A stretch of DNA of 64,000 bases from Actinospica sp035712985 (GCA_035712985.1 DASTAE010000108.1:1-64000), one strand, 5' to 3'. Shown: positions 35,320-44,150, counted from the stretch's first letter. Made by a program: numbers and translations. Notes: generated by a model from the sequence alone, not told the origin.

Positions 35320-35532
35320 GTGACCGTCATGACCTGGGTGATCGTGTTCGCCGCGCTCGCGGTGCTGGCCCTGATCGCGATCGCGGCGTGCGCCTGGCCG
35401 GTGTGGAAGGCGGCGAAGGCGCTGCTCAAGCAGTTCGGCGACTCCTCGCAGGTCGTCGGCGAGGCGATGGGCGCGCTGACCGAGGCGCTCGAGCCGCCCG
35501 CGGTCAGAGAACCTTCATCGCGGCGGCGTTGA
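35320..35532 (+). CDS. Small single-pass membrane protein
   Basis: A 70-residue protein with one strong membrane helix (MTWVIVFAALAVLALIAIAA), then an amphipathic stretch (KAAKALLKQFGDSSQVVGEA) and a basic tail. No family is recognised with confidence. It sits between the metallo-hydrolase and tatA on the same strand. Codon use is typical of the neighbourhood, which supports it being real. Confidence 0.6.
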   Translation: MTVMTWVIVFAALAVLALIAIAACAWPVWKAAKALLKQFGDSSQVVGEAMGALTEALEPPAVREPSSRRR

Positions 35533-35616
35533 CAAAGTTTCACGGCCGCTGAGACCGTGGATCCACGCATGGCCGCCTTCCGGCCGTGCGAAACCCGTCC
35601 GATGGAGCCGCAACCG

Positions 35617-35829
35617 ATGCTGCTGCGCACCGAGTCCCTCTTCCTGATCGTGGTCGTCGGGCTGCTGCTCTACGGCTGGAAGCGGCTGCCCGGGGCGATG
35701 CGCGATCTCGGCAAGGCGCGCCGTATCCTCAAGGCCGAGAGCCAGGCGCTGCGCGACGACGTACCGCTGCCGAAGCGGCGCGTCGTCGAGGTGGGTCCCG
35801 AGGACATCGTCTCCCGGCGTGACGGCTAG
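35617..35829 (+). CDS. tatA: Twin-arginine translocase subunit TatA/TatE
   Basis: A 70-residue protein with the TatA plan: one N-terminal membrane helix (TESLFLIVVVGLLLYGWKRL), a hinge of Gly-Trp-Lys-Arg-Leu-Pro, an amphipathic helix (GAMRDLGKARRILKAESQAL), and a charged tail. I chose the ATG at 35617, which has GGAG 9 bases upstream; ATGs at 35602 and 35569 are alternatives. tatC follows. It forms the pore for folded Tat substrates. Confidence 0.85.
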   Translation: MLLRTESLFLIVVVGLLLYGWKRLPGAMRDLGKARRILKAESQALRDDVPLPKRRVVEVGPEDIVSRRDG

Positions 35830-35863
35830 CGGACTCGAAGACGGATAGGCAGGCAGACCACAC

Positions 35864-36757
35864 GTGGCACGCAAGGTTGGGCGCTCGGCGGACGACGCGG
35901 AACGGATGCCGCTGGTCGAGCACATCCGGGAGCTGCGCAACCGGCTGATGAAGGCCGCTCTGGCGATCATCATCGGCGCGGCGCTCGGCTTCGTCTTCCG
36001 CAACCAGGTGCTGCACGCCCTGGAGGTCCCGGTCTGCTCGATCAAGGGCGTGCACGGCGTCGCCCAGAAGACGCAGCAGTGCCCCAACGGCGCCATCGTC
36101 TTCCAGGGCCCGACCGCCCAGGTCAGCCTCTCCTTCAAGATCGCGATGTACGTCGGCATCGTGCTGGGCAGCCCGATCTGGCTCTACCAGGTCTGGGCGT
36201 TCCTGGCGCCGGGCCTGTACAAGAAGGAGAAGAAGTACAGCCTCTCCTTCATCTTCGCCGCCGTGCCGCTGTTCGTCGCCGGCGTGGTGGTCTGCTACTA
36301 CCTGTTCCCGGTCATCATGCAGGTGCTGCTGACCTTCCTGAGCGGTGCGGGCGGATCGACGCTGCTGGACGCGAGCCAGTACATGACCTTCATCCTGCAG
36401 ATGATGATGGTCTTCGGCGTCTCCTTCGTGCTGCCCCTGGTGCTGGTGCTGTTCAACTTCATCGGCATCCTGAGCTCCAAGGCGATGCGCAAGCACTGGC
36501 GCGTCATCGTCCTGGTCATCTTCGTCTTCGGCGCCATCGCCGTCCCCACCGGCGACCCCTTCGGCATGACCGCCCTGGCCGCCCCGATCTGCGTCCTCTA
36601 CTTCGGCGCGGTCGGCGTCTCCGAACTCAACGACCGCCGCCGCGCCCGCAAGCGCGCCGCGGCCCCGGGCGCCAACCTCTCGCCGGACGAGGCCACCGAT
36701 CTGGACCTGACCCCGGCCGAGGTCGAGCAGGCCCAGTCGCTGGAGGACATCCTCTAG
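35864..36757 (+). CDS. tatC: Twin-arginine translocase subunit TatC
   Basis: A 297-residue six-helix membrane protein that recognises twin-arginine signals. MPLVEHIRELRNRLMKAALA is the conserved N-terminal signature. It is followed by PTAQVSLSFKIAMYVGIVLG, PIWLYQVWAFLAPGLYKKEK and, in the last helices, FVLPLVLVLFNFIGILSSKA. The C-terminal 50 residues are an acidic cytosolic tail. GTG start, 34 bases after tatA. The pafBC, tatA, tatC order is usual, but here the transporter block separates pafC from tatA. Confidence 0.96.
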   Translation: MARKVGRSADDAERMPLVEHIRELRNRLMKAALAIIIGAALGFVFRNQVLHALEVPVCSIKGVHGVAQKTQQCPNGAIVFQGPTAQVSLSFKIAMYVGIVLGSPIWLYQVWAFLAPGLYKKEKKYSLSFIFAAVPLFVAGVVVCYYLFPVIMQVLLTFLSGAGGSTLLDASQYMTFILQMMMVFGVSFVLPLVLVLFNFIGILSSKAMRKHWRVIVLVIFVFGAIAVPTGDPFGMTALAAPICVLYFGAVGVSELNDRRRARKRAAAPGANLSPDEATDLDLTPAEVEQAQSLEDIL

Positions 36758-36886
36758 GCGGCGGCCCGCCCAGGGGGGGACCAGGTTTCAGCCGTTCCGC
36801 GCGTACCGATAATCACGGTGATGAGACCCGCTGCCGACGCCCGCCGCACGGCGTGAAATCGATCTCCCGTTGTCGGAGCCTTCCCC

Positions 36887-36892
36887 TAGGAT
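36887..36892 (+). promoter_or_regulatory. TAGGAT -10 box before the helicase gene
   Basis: TAGGAT ends 7 bases before the ATG at 36900. The intervening GAGGA could also serve as a ribosome-binding site, so leaderless initiation is less certain here. Confidence 0.35.
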
Positions 36893-36899
36893 GAGGAAC

Positions 36900-39593
36900 A
36901 TGGCCTCGCCGTTCCCGCAGTTCTCCGCTCTGTATCCGTTCGGGCTCGACGAGTTCCAGGTCCAAGGCTGTGCCGCGTTGGACGAGGGGCACGGGGTGCT
37001 GGTGGCGGCGCCGACGGGCGCCGGGAAGACCGTGGTGGGGGAGTACGCCGTGTTCCTGGCGCTGAGCCAGGGGCGCAAGTGCTTCTACACCACGCCTATC
37101 AAGGCCCTGTCCAACCAGAAGTTCGCAGATCTGGTGAAGCGGCACGGCGCCGCGAACGTCGGGCTGCTGACCGGCGACAACTCGATCAACGGTGACGCGC
37201 CGGTGGTGGTGATGACCACCGAGGTGCTGCGCAACATGCTCTACGCCGGGTCGACGGCGCTGGACGGCCTCGGGTTCGTGGTCATGGACGAGGTGCACTA
37301 CCTCGCGGACCGCTTCCGGGGCGCGGTCTGGGAGGAGGTGATCATCCACCTGCCCGAGTCGGTGCAACTGGTGTCCCTCTCGGCGACCGTGTCCAACGCC
37401 GAGGAGTTCGGCGAGTGGCTGGAGACGGTGCGCGGCGCGACCAGGATCATCGTCTCGGAGCACCGGCCCGTCCCGCTGTGGCAGCACGTGCTCGCGGGCG
37501 GGAAGATCTTCGACCTCTACAACGGGGCGGACCCGGAGACGCCGGACGCGGCGCGGGTGAACCCCGAGCTGGTGCGCTACTGCCGGCAGGAGGAGCGGCT
37601 CGGGCCTCCCGGGCGGCGCGGGCGCTCGGCGGGCGTCGGGCGCGGCGGGCGGTCCGGCCCGCCGAGCCGGGTGGACGTGGTCGACCGGCTCGACTCCGAG
37701 GGCCTGCTGCCCGCGATCACCTTCATCTTCTCCCGGGCCGGCTGCGAGGGCGCGGTCCAGCAGTTCCTGCGCTCCAACGTGCGGCTGCTCGGCCAGGAGG
37801 ACCGGCTCAAGGTCCGCGCGCATGTGAGCGCGCGCACCGCCGACATCCCGCGCGAGGATCTCAACGTCCTGGGGTACCACGACTTCCTGGACGCGCTGGA
37901 GCGCGGCGTGGCCGCGCACCACGCGGGAATGCTGCCGACGTTCAAGGAGATCGTCGAGGAGCTGTTCGTCCAGGGCCTGGTCAAGGCCGTCTTCGCCACG
38001 GAGACGCTGGCCCTGGGCATCAACATGCCGGCCCGTTCGGTGGTGCTCGAGTCGCTGGTGAAGTGGAACGGCGAGGCGCACGTCGACGTGACGCCCGGCG
38101 AGTACACGCAGCTGACCGGGCGCGCCGGCCGCCGCGGCATCGACGTCGAGGGGCACGCCGTCGTGCTCTACCGGCCCGGCCTCGACCCGCGCGCGCTGGC
38201 CGGTCTCGCGTCCACCCGCACCTATCCGCTGCGCTCCTCCTTCAAGCCCTCGTACAACATGGCCGTCAACCTGGTCGGCCAGGTCGGCACGGCCCGCGCC
38301 CGAGCGCTGCTGGAGAGCTCCTTCGCGCAGTTCCAGGCGGACCGCGCGGTGGTCGGCCTGACCCGGCAGCTCAAGCGGAACAACGAGGCGCTGGCCGGCT
38401 ACCGGGAGTCGATGAGCTGCCACCTGGGCGACTTCGAGGAGTACGCGGCGCTGCGCCGCTCGCTCTCGGACCGCGAGGCGGAGCTGTCCCGGATGAACTC
38501 GGCCTCCCGCCGCGCCTCGGCCGCCTCGGCGATCGAGAGGCTCAAGGCGGGCGACGTGATCACGGTGCCCTCGGGCCGCCGCGCGGGCCTGGCGCTGGTG
38601 CTCGATCCCGGTCTGGACACCGGCAAGGAGGGCCCGCGGCCGGTCGTGCTGACCGCCGAGCGGCAGGTGGTGCGCCTGTCGATGCTGGACTTCCCGGTGC
38701 CGGTGGAGCCGCAGTTCTGGATGCGCATCCCGAAGAACTTCAACCCGAAGTCCCCGCAGTCCCGCCGCGACCTGGCCTCCGCGCTGCGCACCAAGGCGGG
38801 CAACGAGGGGGTCAAGCCGACCCGGCCGCGCAAGCAGCGCGCCGAGGCCGCGGACGACGCCGAGATCATCCGGCTGCGCGCGGCCCTGCGCCGGCACCCG
38901 TGCCACGGCTGCGACGACCGGGAGAACCACGCGCGCTGGGCCGAGCGCTACTGGCGGCTGCAGCGGGAGACCGAGCAGCTCGAGCGCCGGGTGCGCGGCC
39001 GGACGAACTCGATCGCGCGCACCTTCGACCGGGTCTGCTCGGTGCTCACCGTCCTCGGCTACCTGGACGGCGAGCGGGTCACCGACCCGGGCCGCCGCCT
39101 CGCCCGGATCTACTCGGAGCTCGACCTGGTCGCCGCCGAGTGCCTGCGCGAGGGCGTCTGGGACGGGCTGGACGCGGCCGAGCTGGCCTGCGCCGCCTCG
39201 CTGCTCGTCTACGAGGCCCGGATCAGCGACGACGCGCCGCCGCCGCGGGTGCCCAAGGGCCCGGCCCGGGAGGCGATCGAGCGCACGATGCGGATCTGGC
39301 TGGAGACGCACAACCTGGAGGGCGACTACGACCTCGACTTCCAGCGCGAGCCGGACACCGGCTTCGCCTGGGCCGCGTTCCGCTGGGCCTCCGGGCACCG
39401 GCTCGAGGCGGTGCTGGACGAGGTGGGCCTGCCCGCGGGCGACTTCGTGCGCTGGTGCAAGCAGCTGATCGACCTGCTCGGCCAGATCGCCGACGCGGCC
39501 GCCGGCGACCAGAGCACCGGGGTCCGCGAGGCCGCGCGCGAGGCGGTGGGCCTGATCCGCCGCGGCGTGGTGGCCTACAGCTCGGTCAGCTGA
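36900..39593 (+). CDS. DEVH-box RNA helicase, Ski2/HelY-like
   Basis: An 897-residue superfamily 2 helicase. Motifs in order: FQVQGCAALDEGHGVLVAAP, Walker A PTGAGKT, DEVH box VVMDEVHYL, motif III SLSATVSN, motif V ATETLALGINMPARSVV and motif VI QLTGRAGRRGID. The C-terminal half contains the Ski2-like arch and a DSHCT-like winged region (CSVLTVLGYLDGERVTDPGR). A Gly/Arg-rich insertion lies near residue 240. Related proteins act in RNA turnover. It follows tatC, as in other actinobacteria. Confidence 0.93.
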   Translation: MASPFPQFSALYPFGLDEFQVQGCAALDEGHGVLVAAPTGAGKTVVGEYAVFLALSQGRKCFYTTPIKALSNQKFADLVKRHGAANVGLLTGDNSINGDAPVVVMTTEVLRNMLYAGSTALDGLGFVVMDEVHYLADRFRGAVWEEVIIHLPESVQLVSLSATVSNAEEFGEWLETVRGATRIIVSEHRPVPLWQHVLAGGKIFDLYNGADPETPDAARVNPELVRYCRQEERLGPPGRRGRSAGVGRGGRSGPPSRVDVVDRLDSEGLLPAITFIFSRAGCEGAVQQFLRSNVRLLGQEDRLKVRAHVSARTADIPREDLNVLGYHDFLDALERGVAAHHAGMLPTFKEIVEELFVQGLVKAVFATETLALGINMPARSVVLESLVKWNGEAHVDVTPGEYTQLTGRAGRRGIDVEGHAVVLYRPGLDPRALAGLASTRTYPLRSSFKPSYNMAVNLVGQVGTARARALLESSFAQFQADRAVVGLTRQLKRNNEALAGYRESMSCHLGDFEEYAALRRSLSDREAELSRMNSASRRASAASAIERLKAGDVITVPSGRRAGLALVLDPGLDTGKEGPRPVVLTAERQVVRLSMLDFPVPVEPQFWMRIPKNFNPKSPQSRRDLASALRTKAGNEGVKPTRPRKQRAEAADDAEIIRLRAALRRHPCHGCDDRENHARWAERYWRLQRETEQLERRVRGRTNSIARTFDRVCSVLTVLGYLDGERVTDPGRRLARIYSELDLVAAECLREGVWDGLDAAELACAASLLVYEARISDDAPPPRVPKGPAREAIERTMRIWLETHNLEGDYDLDFQREPDTGFAWAAFRWASGHRLEAVLDEVGLPAGDFVRWCKQLIDLLGQIADAAAGDQSTGVREAAREAVGLIRRGVVAYSSVS

Positions 39594-39645
39594 GCCGACC
39601 GGGGCGGGCCCGACCCGACGTCAGGCCCGCCCCGCGCTCGACGGA

Positions 39646-40413
39646 TCAGCTCGTCCCGGCGGGCTTGAACACGCCGAAGGCGGCGCCCTGCGGGTCGCGC
39701 AGCACGGCGATCCGCGGCCCGTTCTCCATCTGCACGTCCTCGGGCTCGTGCATCACGTCGGCGCCGAGCTCGCGCGCCCTCGCGACCGTCGCGTCCACGT
39801 CCGCGCTGACGAAGAACGGCGTCCAGTGCGCGGGCACCTCGGGCGGGAAGAAGTCGCCCATGTCCATCACGCCGGCGAACATGTTCCCGGCCAGGCTGAA
39901 CATCGGGTAGTCGCCCGGGGTGACCTCCCAGCCGAACACCTCCGTGTAGAACCTGACCGAGCCGGGCACGTCGCGGGTGCTGCCGTCGGCCCAGCCGAAG
40001 GCGTTCGGCTCGTCGATCACGCCGAAGCCCCGGAAGGCGCCCGCCTGCCACAGCCCGAAGGCCGCGCCGGCCGGGTCGCTGAGCAGTGCCCAGCGGCCCG
40101 CCTCCAGGACGTCCATCGGGCCCATCCACACCTGCGCGCCCGCCTTCTGCGCCGCGGCCGCGGTCTCGTCGGCGTTCGCGGTGGCGAAGGAGAGCTGCCA
40201 GGCGACCGGCTGGCTCGGGTTCATCAGCGGGGCGACGGCCGCGCACGGGCTGCCGTCCAGCGAGAAGGTGGTGTAGCCGCCCGCCTCGGGCCTCGGGTCG
40301 GTCTCGGCGGTCCAGCCGAACAGGCCGCCGTAGAAGCGCTGCGCGGCTTCCGGATCGGAGGTGGCCAGCTGGGTCCAGCACGGTGATCCGGGGACGAAAT
40401 CGGTCACTTTCAT
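39646..40413 (-). CDS. VOC family protein, two glyoxalase-like domains
   Basis: A 255-residue protein made of two tandem vicinal-oxygen-chelate modules. Each begins alike: PGSPCWTQLATSDPEAAQRF with YGGLFGW, and PSVRFYTEVFGW. Each ends with PAGAAFGLWQAG or PQGAAFGVFKPA. Such proteins bind metal and small hydrophobic ligands; some give antibiotic resistance or act as dioxygenases. No specific substrate is indicated. Divergent from the NUDIX gene. Confidence 0.9.
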   Translation of the reverse strand: MKVTDFVPGSPCWTQLATSDPEAAQRFYGGLFGWTAETDPRPEAGGYTTFSLDGSPCAAVAPLMNPSQPVAWQLSFATANADETAAAAQKAGAQVWMGPMDVLEAGRWALLSDPAGAAFGLWQAGAFRGFGVIDEPNAFGWADGSTRDVPGSVRFYTEVFGWEVTPGDYPMFSLAGNMFAGVMDMGDFFPPEVPAHWTPFFVSADVDATVARARELGADVMHEPEDVQMENGPRIAVLRDPQGAAFGVFKPAGTS

Positions 40414-40520
40414 GACAGTGCCTCTCCATCGAGGATTCTTCTGCGGATTTCTGCGCCGACTCCACCTAACTCCGCCCCGGGCCGCCGCGCCAGCGGAACG
40501 CGCCGGTCACCCGGAGCCGA

Positions 40521-40526
40521 TAGCGT
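40521..40526 (+). promoter_or_regulatory. TAGCGT -10 box, leaderless NUDIX gene
   Basis: TAGCGT ends 7 bases before the GTG at 40534. This spacing supports 40534 over the GTG at 40525. Confidence 0.4.
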
Positions 40527-40533
40527 GGCCCGC

Positions 40534-41079
40534 GTGAGCGAGATCAAGGACATCAGGACCGTGTCCAGCCGGGTGGTCTACGAGAACCCGTGGCTGAGCG
40601 TGCGCGAGGACGCGATCGAGCGGGCTGACGGCTCGCCGGGCATCTACAGCGTGGTCGACAAGGGCAACTACGCCGTCGTCGTGCCCTACGAGAACGACGG
40701 CTTCTGGCTGGTCGAGCAGTACCGGTACCCGATGGGGGAGCGCTCCTGGGAGTTCCCGATGGGAACCTACCCGGACCGCCGGGTGGGCGATCCGCTGGAG
40801 CTGGCGCGCCGCGAGCTGCTCGAGGAGACGGGCCTGAGCGCCGGCCGCTGGGAGCTGCTCGGCGAGCTGTGGTGCGTGCCCGGCTTCTCCTCGCAGGCGG
40901 GCCACGTCTACCTGGCCACCGAGCTCGTGCCCGGCGAACTGGACCGCGAGCACGAGGAGCAGGACATGCGGCACGCCTGGTTCAGCCGGTCCGACGTGGA
41001 GAAGATGCTGCGGGACGGGACGATCAAGGACGCCCAGTCGATCGCCTGCTACGGTTTCTTCCTGCTGCACGGGAAGTAG
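40534..41079 (+). CDS. NUDIX hydrolase (ADP-ribose pyrophosphatase-like)
   Basis: A 181-residue NUDIX protein. The Nudix box runs GTYPDRRVGDPLELARREL then LEETGL, with the metal-binding REXXEE helix. The N-terminal strand SRVVYENPWLSVREDAIERA and GFWLVEQYRYPMGERSWEFP are typical of ADP-ribose or sugar-nucleotide pyrophosphatases. It is probably a housekeeping enzyme that clears reactive nucleotides. A lipoprotein gene follows after 12 bases. Confidence 0.92.
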   Translation: MSEIKDIRTVSSRVVYENPWLSVREDAIERADGSPGIYSVVDKGNYAVVVPYENDGFWLVEQYRYPMGERSWEFPMGTYPDRRVGDPLELARRELLEETGLSAGRWELLGELWCVPGFSSQAGHVYLATELVPGELDREHEEQDMRHAWFSRSDVEKMLRDGTIKDAQSIACYGFFLLHGK

Positions 41080-41091
41080 AGGAGCCGCCTC

Positions 41092-41607
41092 GTGTCTCAG
41101 GGCACTACATCAATGCGTACGTTCCGCCGCCACGGCCTCCGGATCGGGCTCGCGGCGCTGGGCCTGCCGGCCGTCCTCGCGCTGGCCGGCTGCGGGGACA
41201 CCGCGAACGCCGCCGCCCCCGCGCTGGCGGTCGCGACCGGAGCGGCCACCGACAGCGCGGCGGTGCACGCCGCCGTGTGCTCGCGGGTCGAGTCCGCGTG
41301 GGCGGCGTTCGTTCCGCAGGGCTCTTACTCGCTCGTGAACAAGGTCTCCGTGAGCGGTCGCCGGTACCAGGTATACAAGATCAACTACGGCGCGTACCGC
41401 CACCTGAGCGCCGGGCTCTACCAGTCGCTGACCGGCAATCGCGAATACCGGCTCACGTACGACATCGACGTGCTCGCGGCCGCGGCGAGCGACGTCGCCA
41501 ACGATCCGGCCTCGAGCACGCCGCCGAAGCAGGACCTGGCGACGCTCGCGCACGCCGCGCCGATCGTCGCCGAGGACTGCGGCACGACGCTCGAACTCCC
41601 GGCGTAG
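41092..41607 (+). CDS. Hypothetical lipoprotein
   Basis: A 171-residue secreted protein. The basic N-region RTFRRHGLR, a hydrophobic stretch and the lipobox VLALAGC (Cys34) mark it as lipid-anchored. The mature part has three further cysteines (AVCSRVES, EDCGTTL and one in the linker region at most) and no recognised domain. An ATG at 41113 is an alternative start; the GTG at 41092 has AGGAG upstream. Next to it, on the other strand, is the DUF5925-type ATPase. Confidence 0.7.
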   Translation: MSQGTTSMRTFRRHGLRIGLAALGLPAVLALAGCGDTANAAAPALAVATGAATDSAAVHAAVCSRVESAWAAFVPQGSYSLVNKVSVSGRRYQVYKINYGAYRHLSAGLYQSLTGNREYRLTYDIDVLAAAASDVANDPASSTPPKQDLATLAHAAPIVAEDCGTTLELPA

Positions 41608-41626
41608 CCCGCCGGCGTTCGGCGGC

Positions 41627-42760
41627 CTAGAGGTACTGCCCGGTGGTGGGCTCGGCGGTGATGGTGCCGAGCCCCTCGCGCCCCGCCTTGAGCGCGTAGA
41701 GCTCCGCCAGCGTCATCGGCCGGGCCATCCGCTCGCCGTTGTCCAGCCAGGCCGCGGCCTCCTGCCCGCTCAGCGGGCCGACCTCGATCTGCGCGAGGCA
41801 GCGGCCCGGGCGCACGACGGCCGGGTGCAGCCGGTCCAGCGGCTCGTTCGTGGTGATCGCCACCAGGATGTTCTGGCCCTGGCCGAGTAGGCCGTCGGTC
41901 AGGTTCAGCAGCCGGGACAGCGCCTGGCCCGCGGTGTGCTTGGCCTCCCCGCGGATCAGCTCGTCGCAGTCCTCGAGGATGAGCAGCCGCCAGCGCCGGT
42001 CCTCATCCGCCTCGCCCGCCACGACCTCGAGCAGGTAGCCGGGCTCGCTCAGCAGCCGCTCCGGATCGAGCACGCAGTCCGTGCGGCACCACTTCCGCCA
42101 GGAGCGGCCGAGCGCGCGCAGCGCCGTCGTCTTGCCGGTCCCGGGCGGCCCGTGCAGCAGGATCAGCTTGCCGTTCACGTCCGCGGCCTTGAGCCGCATC
42201 AGCCGCTCGAACTGCGTCGCCACCGGGGCCGTGTAGTTGCCGCGCAGCTCCGACCAGTTCGGCGCCTCGATCGCCCGCTCCTGGTTGACCGCGCCCTTCG
42301 GCGTGGAGTGCCAGAAGCCGAGGGTGACCCGGTCGTCGCGCTCCCTGCTCCTGCGCCGCACCAGCCGTGCCGCCTCAAGGCAGACCCTCCTGGCCGTCTC
42401 CTCGTCCCGGGCGGTCACCTGGACCTCCCCGTGGCCCGGGTAGTAGCGCCGCAGCAGCAGGCTCCAGCCGTCGCCCACCGCGTACACCGTGCGGGCGTTG
42501 GTCCGGGTCTCGCGCAGCACCCGCGCGCCCTCCGGCAGCCGCCACTCGCCCTTCCTGAACTCCGGGATCGAGACGTGGTGCGCGTGCGGCTCGCGTCCCT
42601 CGGCGAACGCGGCGAGGAACAGGAACTGGCAGATGGTGACGACATCTACGTTGTCGTCCACCATGCCCCAGTCGAGCCACGACGCGCGCCCCGCGCCCTG
42701 CGCGGGCAGCGCGAGGTCGCGGATCAGCTCGCGGGCCGCCGCGGCGCCGTTCTCCGTCAT
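41627..42760 (-). CDS. DUF5925-type AAA ATPase with a proteasome-docking GQYL tail
   Basis: A 377-residue single-module AAA protein. Residues 1-190 are a family-specific domain, after which come Walker A GPPGTGKT (204-211), a GYL segment (241-243) at the pore-loop position, Walker B RLLILEDCDE (258-267), sensor-1 TTNE (303-306) and VVRPGR (315-320). The last residues are AEPTTGQYL. Arc, 22 kb away, ends NTGQYL, and the same GQYL tail docks known activators on the 20S alpha ring. I infer a candidate proteasome partner. No coiled coil or OB domain for Pup binding is seen. The ATG at 42760 is chosen; a GTG two codons upstream is possible. Confidence 0.82.
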   Translation of the reverse strand: MTENGAAAARELIRDLALPAQGAGRASWLDWGMVDDNVDVVTICQFLFLAAFAEGREPHAHHVSIPEFRKGEWRLPEGARVLRETRTNARTVYAVGDGWSLLLRRYYPGHGEVQVTARDEETARRVCLEAARLVRRRSRERDDRVTLGFWHSTPKGAVNQERAIEAPNWSELRGNYTAPVATQFERLMRLKAADVNGKLILLHGPPGTGKTTALRALGRSWRKWCRTDCVLDPERLLSEPGYLLEVVAGEADEDRRWRLLILEDCDELIRGEAKHTAGQALSRLLNLTDGLLGQGQNILVAITTNEPLDRLHPAVVRPGRCLAQIEVGPLSGQEAAAWLDNGERMARPMTLAELYALKAGREGLGTITAEPTTGQYL

Positions 42761-42907
42761 GGTCACGAGCGGCCATGATCCTCGGTGCCGCCGTGCTCGT
42801 CCACTGATTTGGCCGCGCGGCGTACGGTGCGTATACGGCCCGGTGTCGAAAGGGTAACAACCGGCAGCTGCGGCCGTAGCCGCCAAGAAATCTCGCAGTT
42901 GTGGCAC

Positions 42908-42913
42908 TAGAGT
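42908..42913 (+). promoter_or_regulatory. TAGAGT -10 box for the molybdate regulator operon
   Basis: TAGAGT ends 8 bases before the GTG at 42922, in the divergent spacer with the AAA ATPase gene. There is no ribosome-binding site between. Confidence 0.4.
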
Positions 42914-42921
42914 GCTGAAAC

Positions 42922-43335
42922 GTGACGCAAACACGAGCTTTCCGCATCGGCGAGGCGGCCGAGCTGCTCGGGGTCAGTCCGGACACCGTCCGCCGCTGGA
43001 TCGACGCGGGCCGCCTGCCCGCCGATCGAGGCGGCGAGAGCGGCCACCGCACCATCGCCGGACCCGACCTGGCCGCCTTCGCCGCCACCTTCGCGGACAC
43101 CGAGATGCGCGAGCGCTACGGCGCCGTGTCCTCGGCCCGCAACCGGATGCGCGGGATCGTCACCCGGGTCGTGCGGGACGGGGTGATGGCCCAGGTCGAG
43201 ATCCAGGCCGGGCCGCACAAGATCGTCTCGCTGATGAGCCGGGAGGCGGCGGACGAGCTGGGCCTGGAGCCCGGCGTGCTGTCCGTCGCCGTCGTCAAGT
43301 CCACCAACGTCCTCGTGGAACGGATCGAACCCTGA
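42922..43335 (+). CDS. Helix-turn-helix protein with TOBE/Mop domain (molybdate-responsive)
   Basis: A 137-residue protein. Residues 5-50 are a MerR/excisionase-type helix-turn-helix (RIGEAAELLGVSPDTVRRWI). Residues about 70-137 form one Mop-type TOBE domain (NRMRGIVTRVVRDGVMAQVE; SVAVVKSTNVLVERI) that binds molybdate or tungstate. It overlaps modA through TGATG, so it very probably senses molybdate and controls the operon or acts as a molybdate store. Confidence 0.88.
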   Translation: MTQTRAFRIGEAAELLGVSPDTVRRWIDAGRLPADRGGESGHRTIAGPDLAAFAATFADTEMRERYGAVSSARNRMRGIVTRVVRDGVMAQVEIQAGPHKIVSLMSREAADELGLEPGVLSVAVVKSTNVLVERIEP

Positions 43336-44150
43336 TGCGCACGTTCACGCCCGCCCGCCCGGCCGCCGCCGTCGCGGCGATAGCGCTCGCCGGAGCGGCC
43401 CTCGCGGGCTGCTCCTCGTCCGCCACGACCGGCACGGCGGCCTCGGACCCGGCCTCCGGGAGCGGCCAGGCCCTCTCGGGTACGATCACCGTGTTCGCCG
43501 CCGCCTCGCTGCAGAAGACCTTCACCGCACTCGCGGCCACCTTCGAGAAGGAGCACCCGGGGACCACGGTGAAGTTCTCCTTCGGCGGCAGCGACACGCT
43601 CGCCGCGCAGATCGACCAGGGCGCCCCGGCCGATGTCTTCGCCTCGGCCAACCAGAGCACCATGCAGACCGTCGAGAAGGCCGGGAACAGCACCGGCACC
43701 CCGACCGTCTTCGTCAAGAACACCCTGGAGATCGCGGTCGCCCCGGGCAACCCGAAGAAGATCGCCTCGCTCGCGGACCTCACCGCGTCTGGCCTCAAGG
43801 TCGCGCTCTGCGCCAAGACCGTGCCCTGCGGATCCGCGGCCGTCAAGGCGCTGGCCGCCGCCAAGGTCACGCTGACCCCGGTGACCTACGAGACCGAGGT
43901 GACCAGCGCGCTGACGAAGGTCGAGCTCGGCGAGGTGGACGCGGCGCTGGTCTACCACAGCGACATCGTCGGCGCGGACGGCAAGGTGGACGGCGTGGTC
44001 TTCTCCACCGCCTCCACCGCGGTCAACTCCTACCCGATCGACGTGCTCAAGGGCGCAGCGAACCCGGGGCTGGCCCAGGCCTTCGAGACCTTCGTCCTGT
44101 CCGCCTCCAGCGAGCAGGTCCTGCTCAAGGCCGGATTCCAGGCTCCGTGA
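43335..44150 (+). CDS. modA: Molybdate ABC transporter substrate-binding lipoprotein ModA
   Basis: A 271-residue lipoprotein (lipobox GAALAGC, Cys26). The ModA fold is clear: GTITVFAAASLQKTFTALAA, VKFSFGGSDTLAAQIDQGAP, ADVFASANQSTMQTVEKAG and LGEVDAALVYHSDIVGADGK. The oxyanion-binding serine and backbone motifs are present. Start and stop overlap its neighbours (TGATG, GTGA), so regulator, modA and modB are one coupled operon. Confidence 0.94.
   Translation: MRTFTPARPAAAVAAIALAGAALAGCSSSATTGTAASDPASGSGQALSGTITVFAAASLQKTFTALAATFEKEHPGTTVKFSFGGSDTLAAQIDQGAPADVFASANQSTMQTVEKAGNSTGTPTVFVKNTLEIAVAPGNPKKIASLADLTASGLKVALCAKTVPCGSAAVKALAAAKVTLTPVTYETEVTSALTKVELGEVDAALVYHSDIVGADGKVDGVVFSTASTAVNSYPIDVLKGAANPGLAQAFETFVLSASSEQVLLKAGFQAP

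Noticed and set aside
36813..39398. Long reverse-strand open frame across the helicase gene.
   Set aside because: Gly/His/Arg-rich shadow of the helicase frame with no motif.
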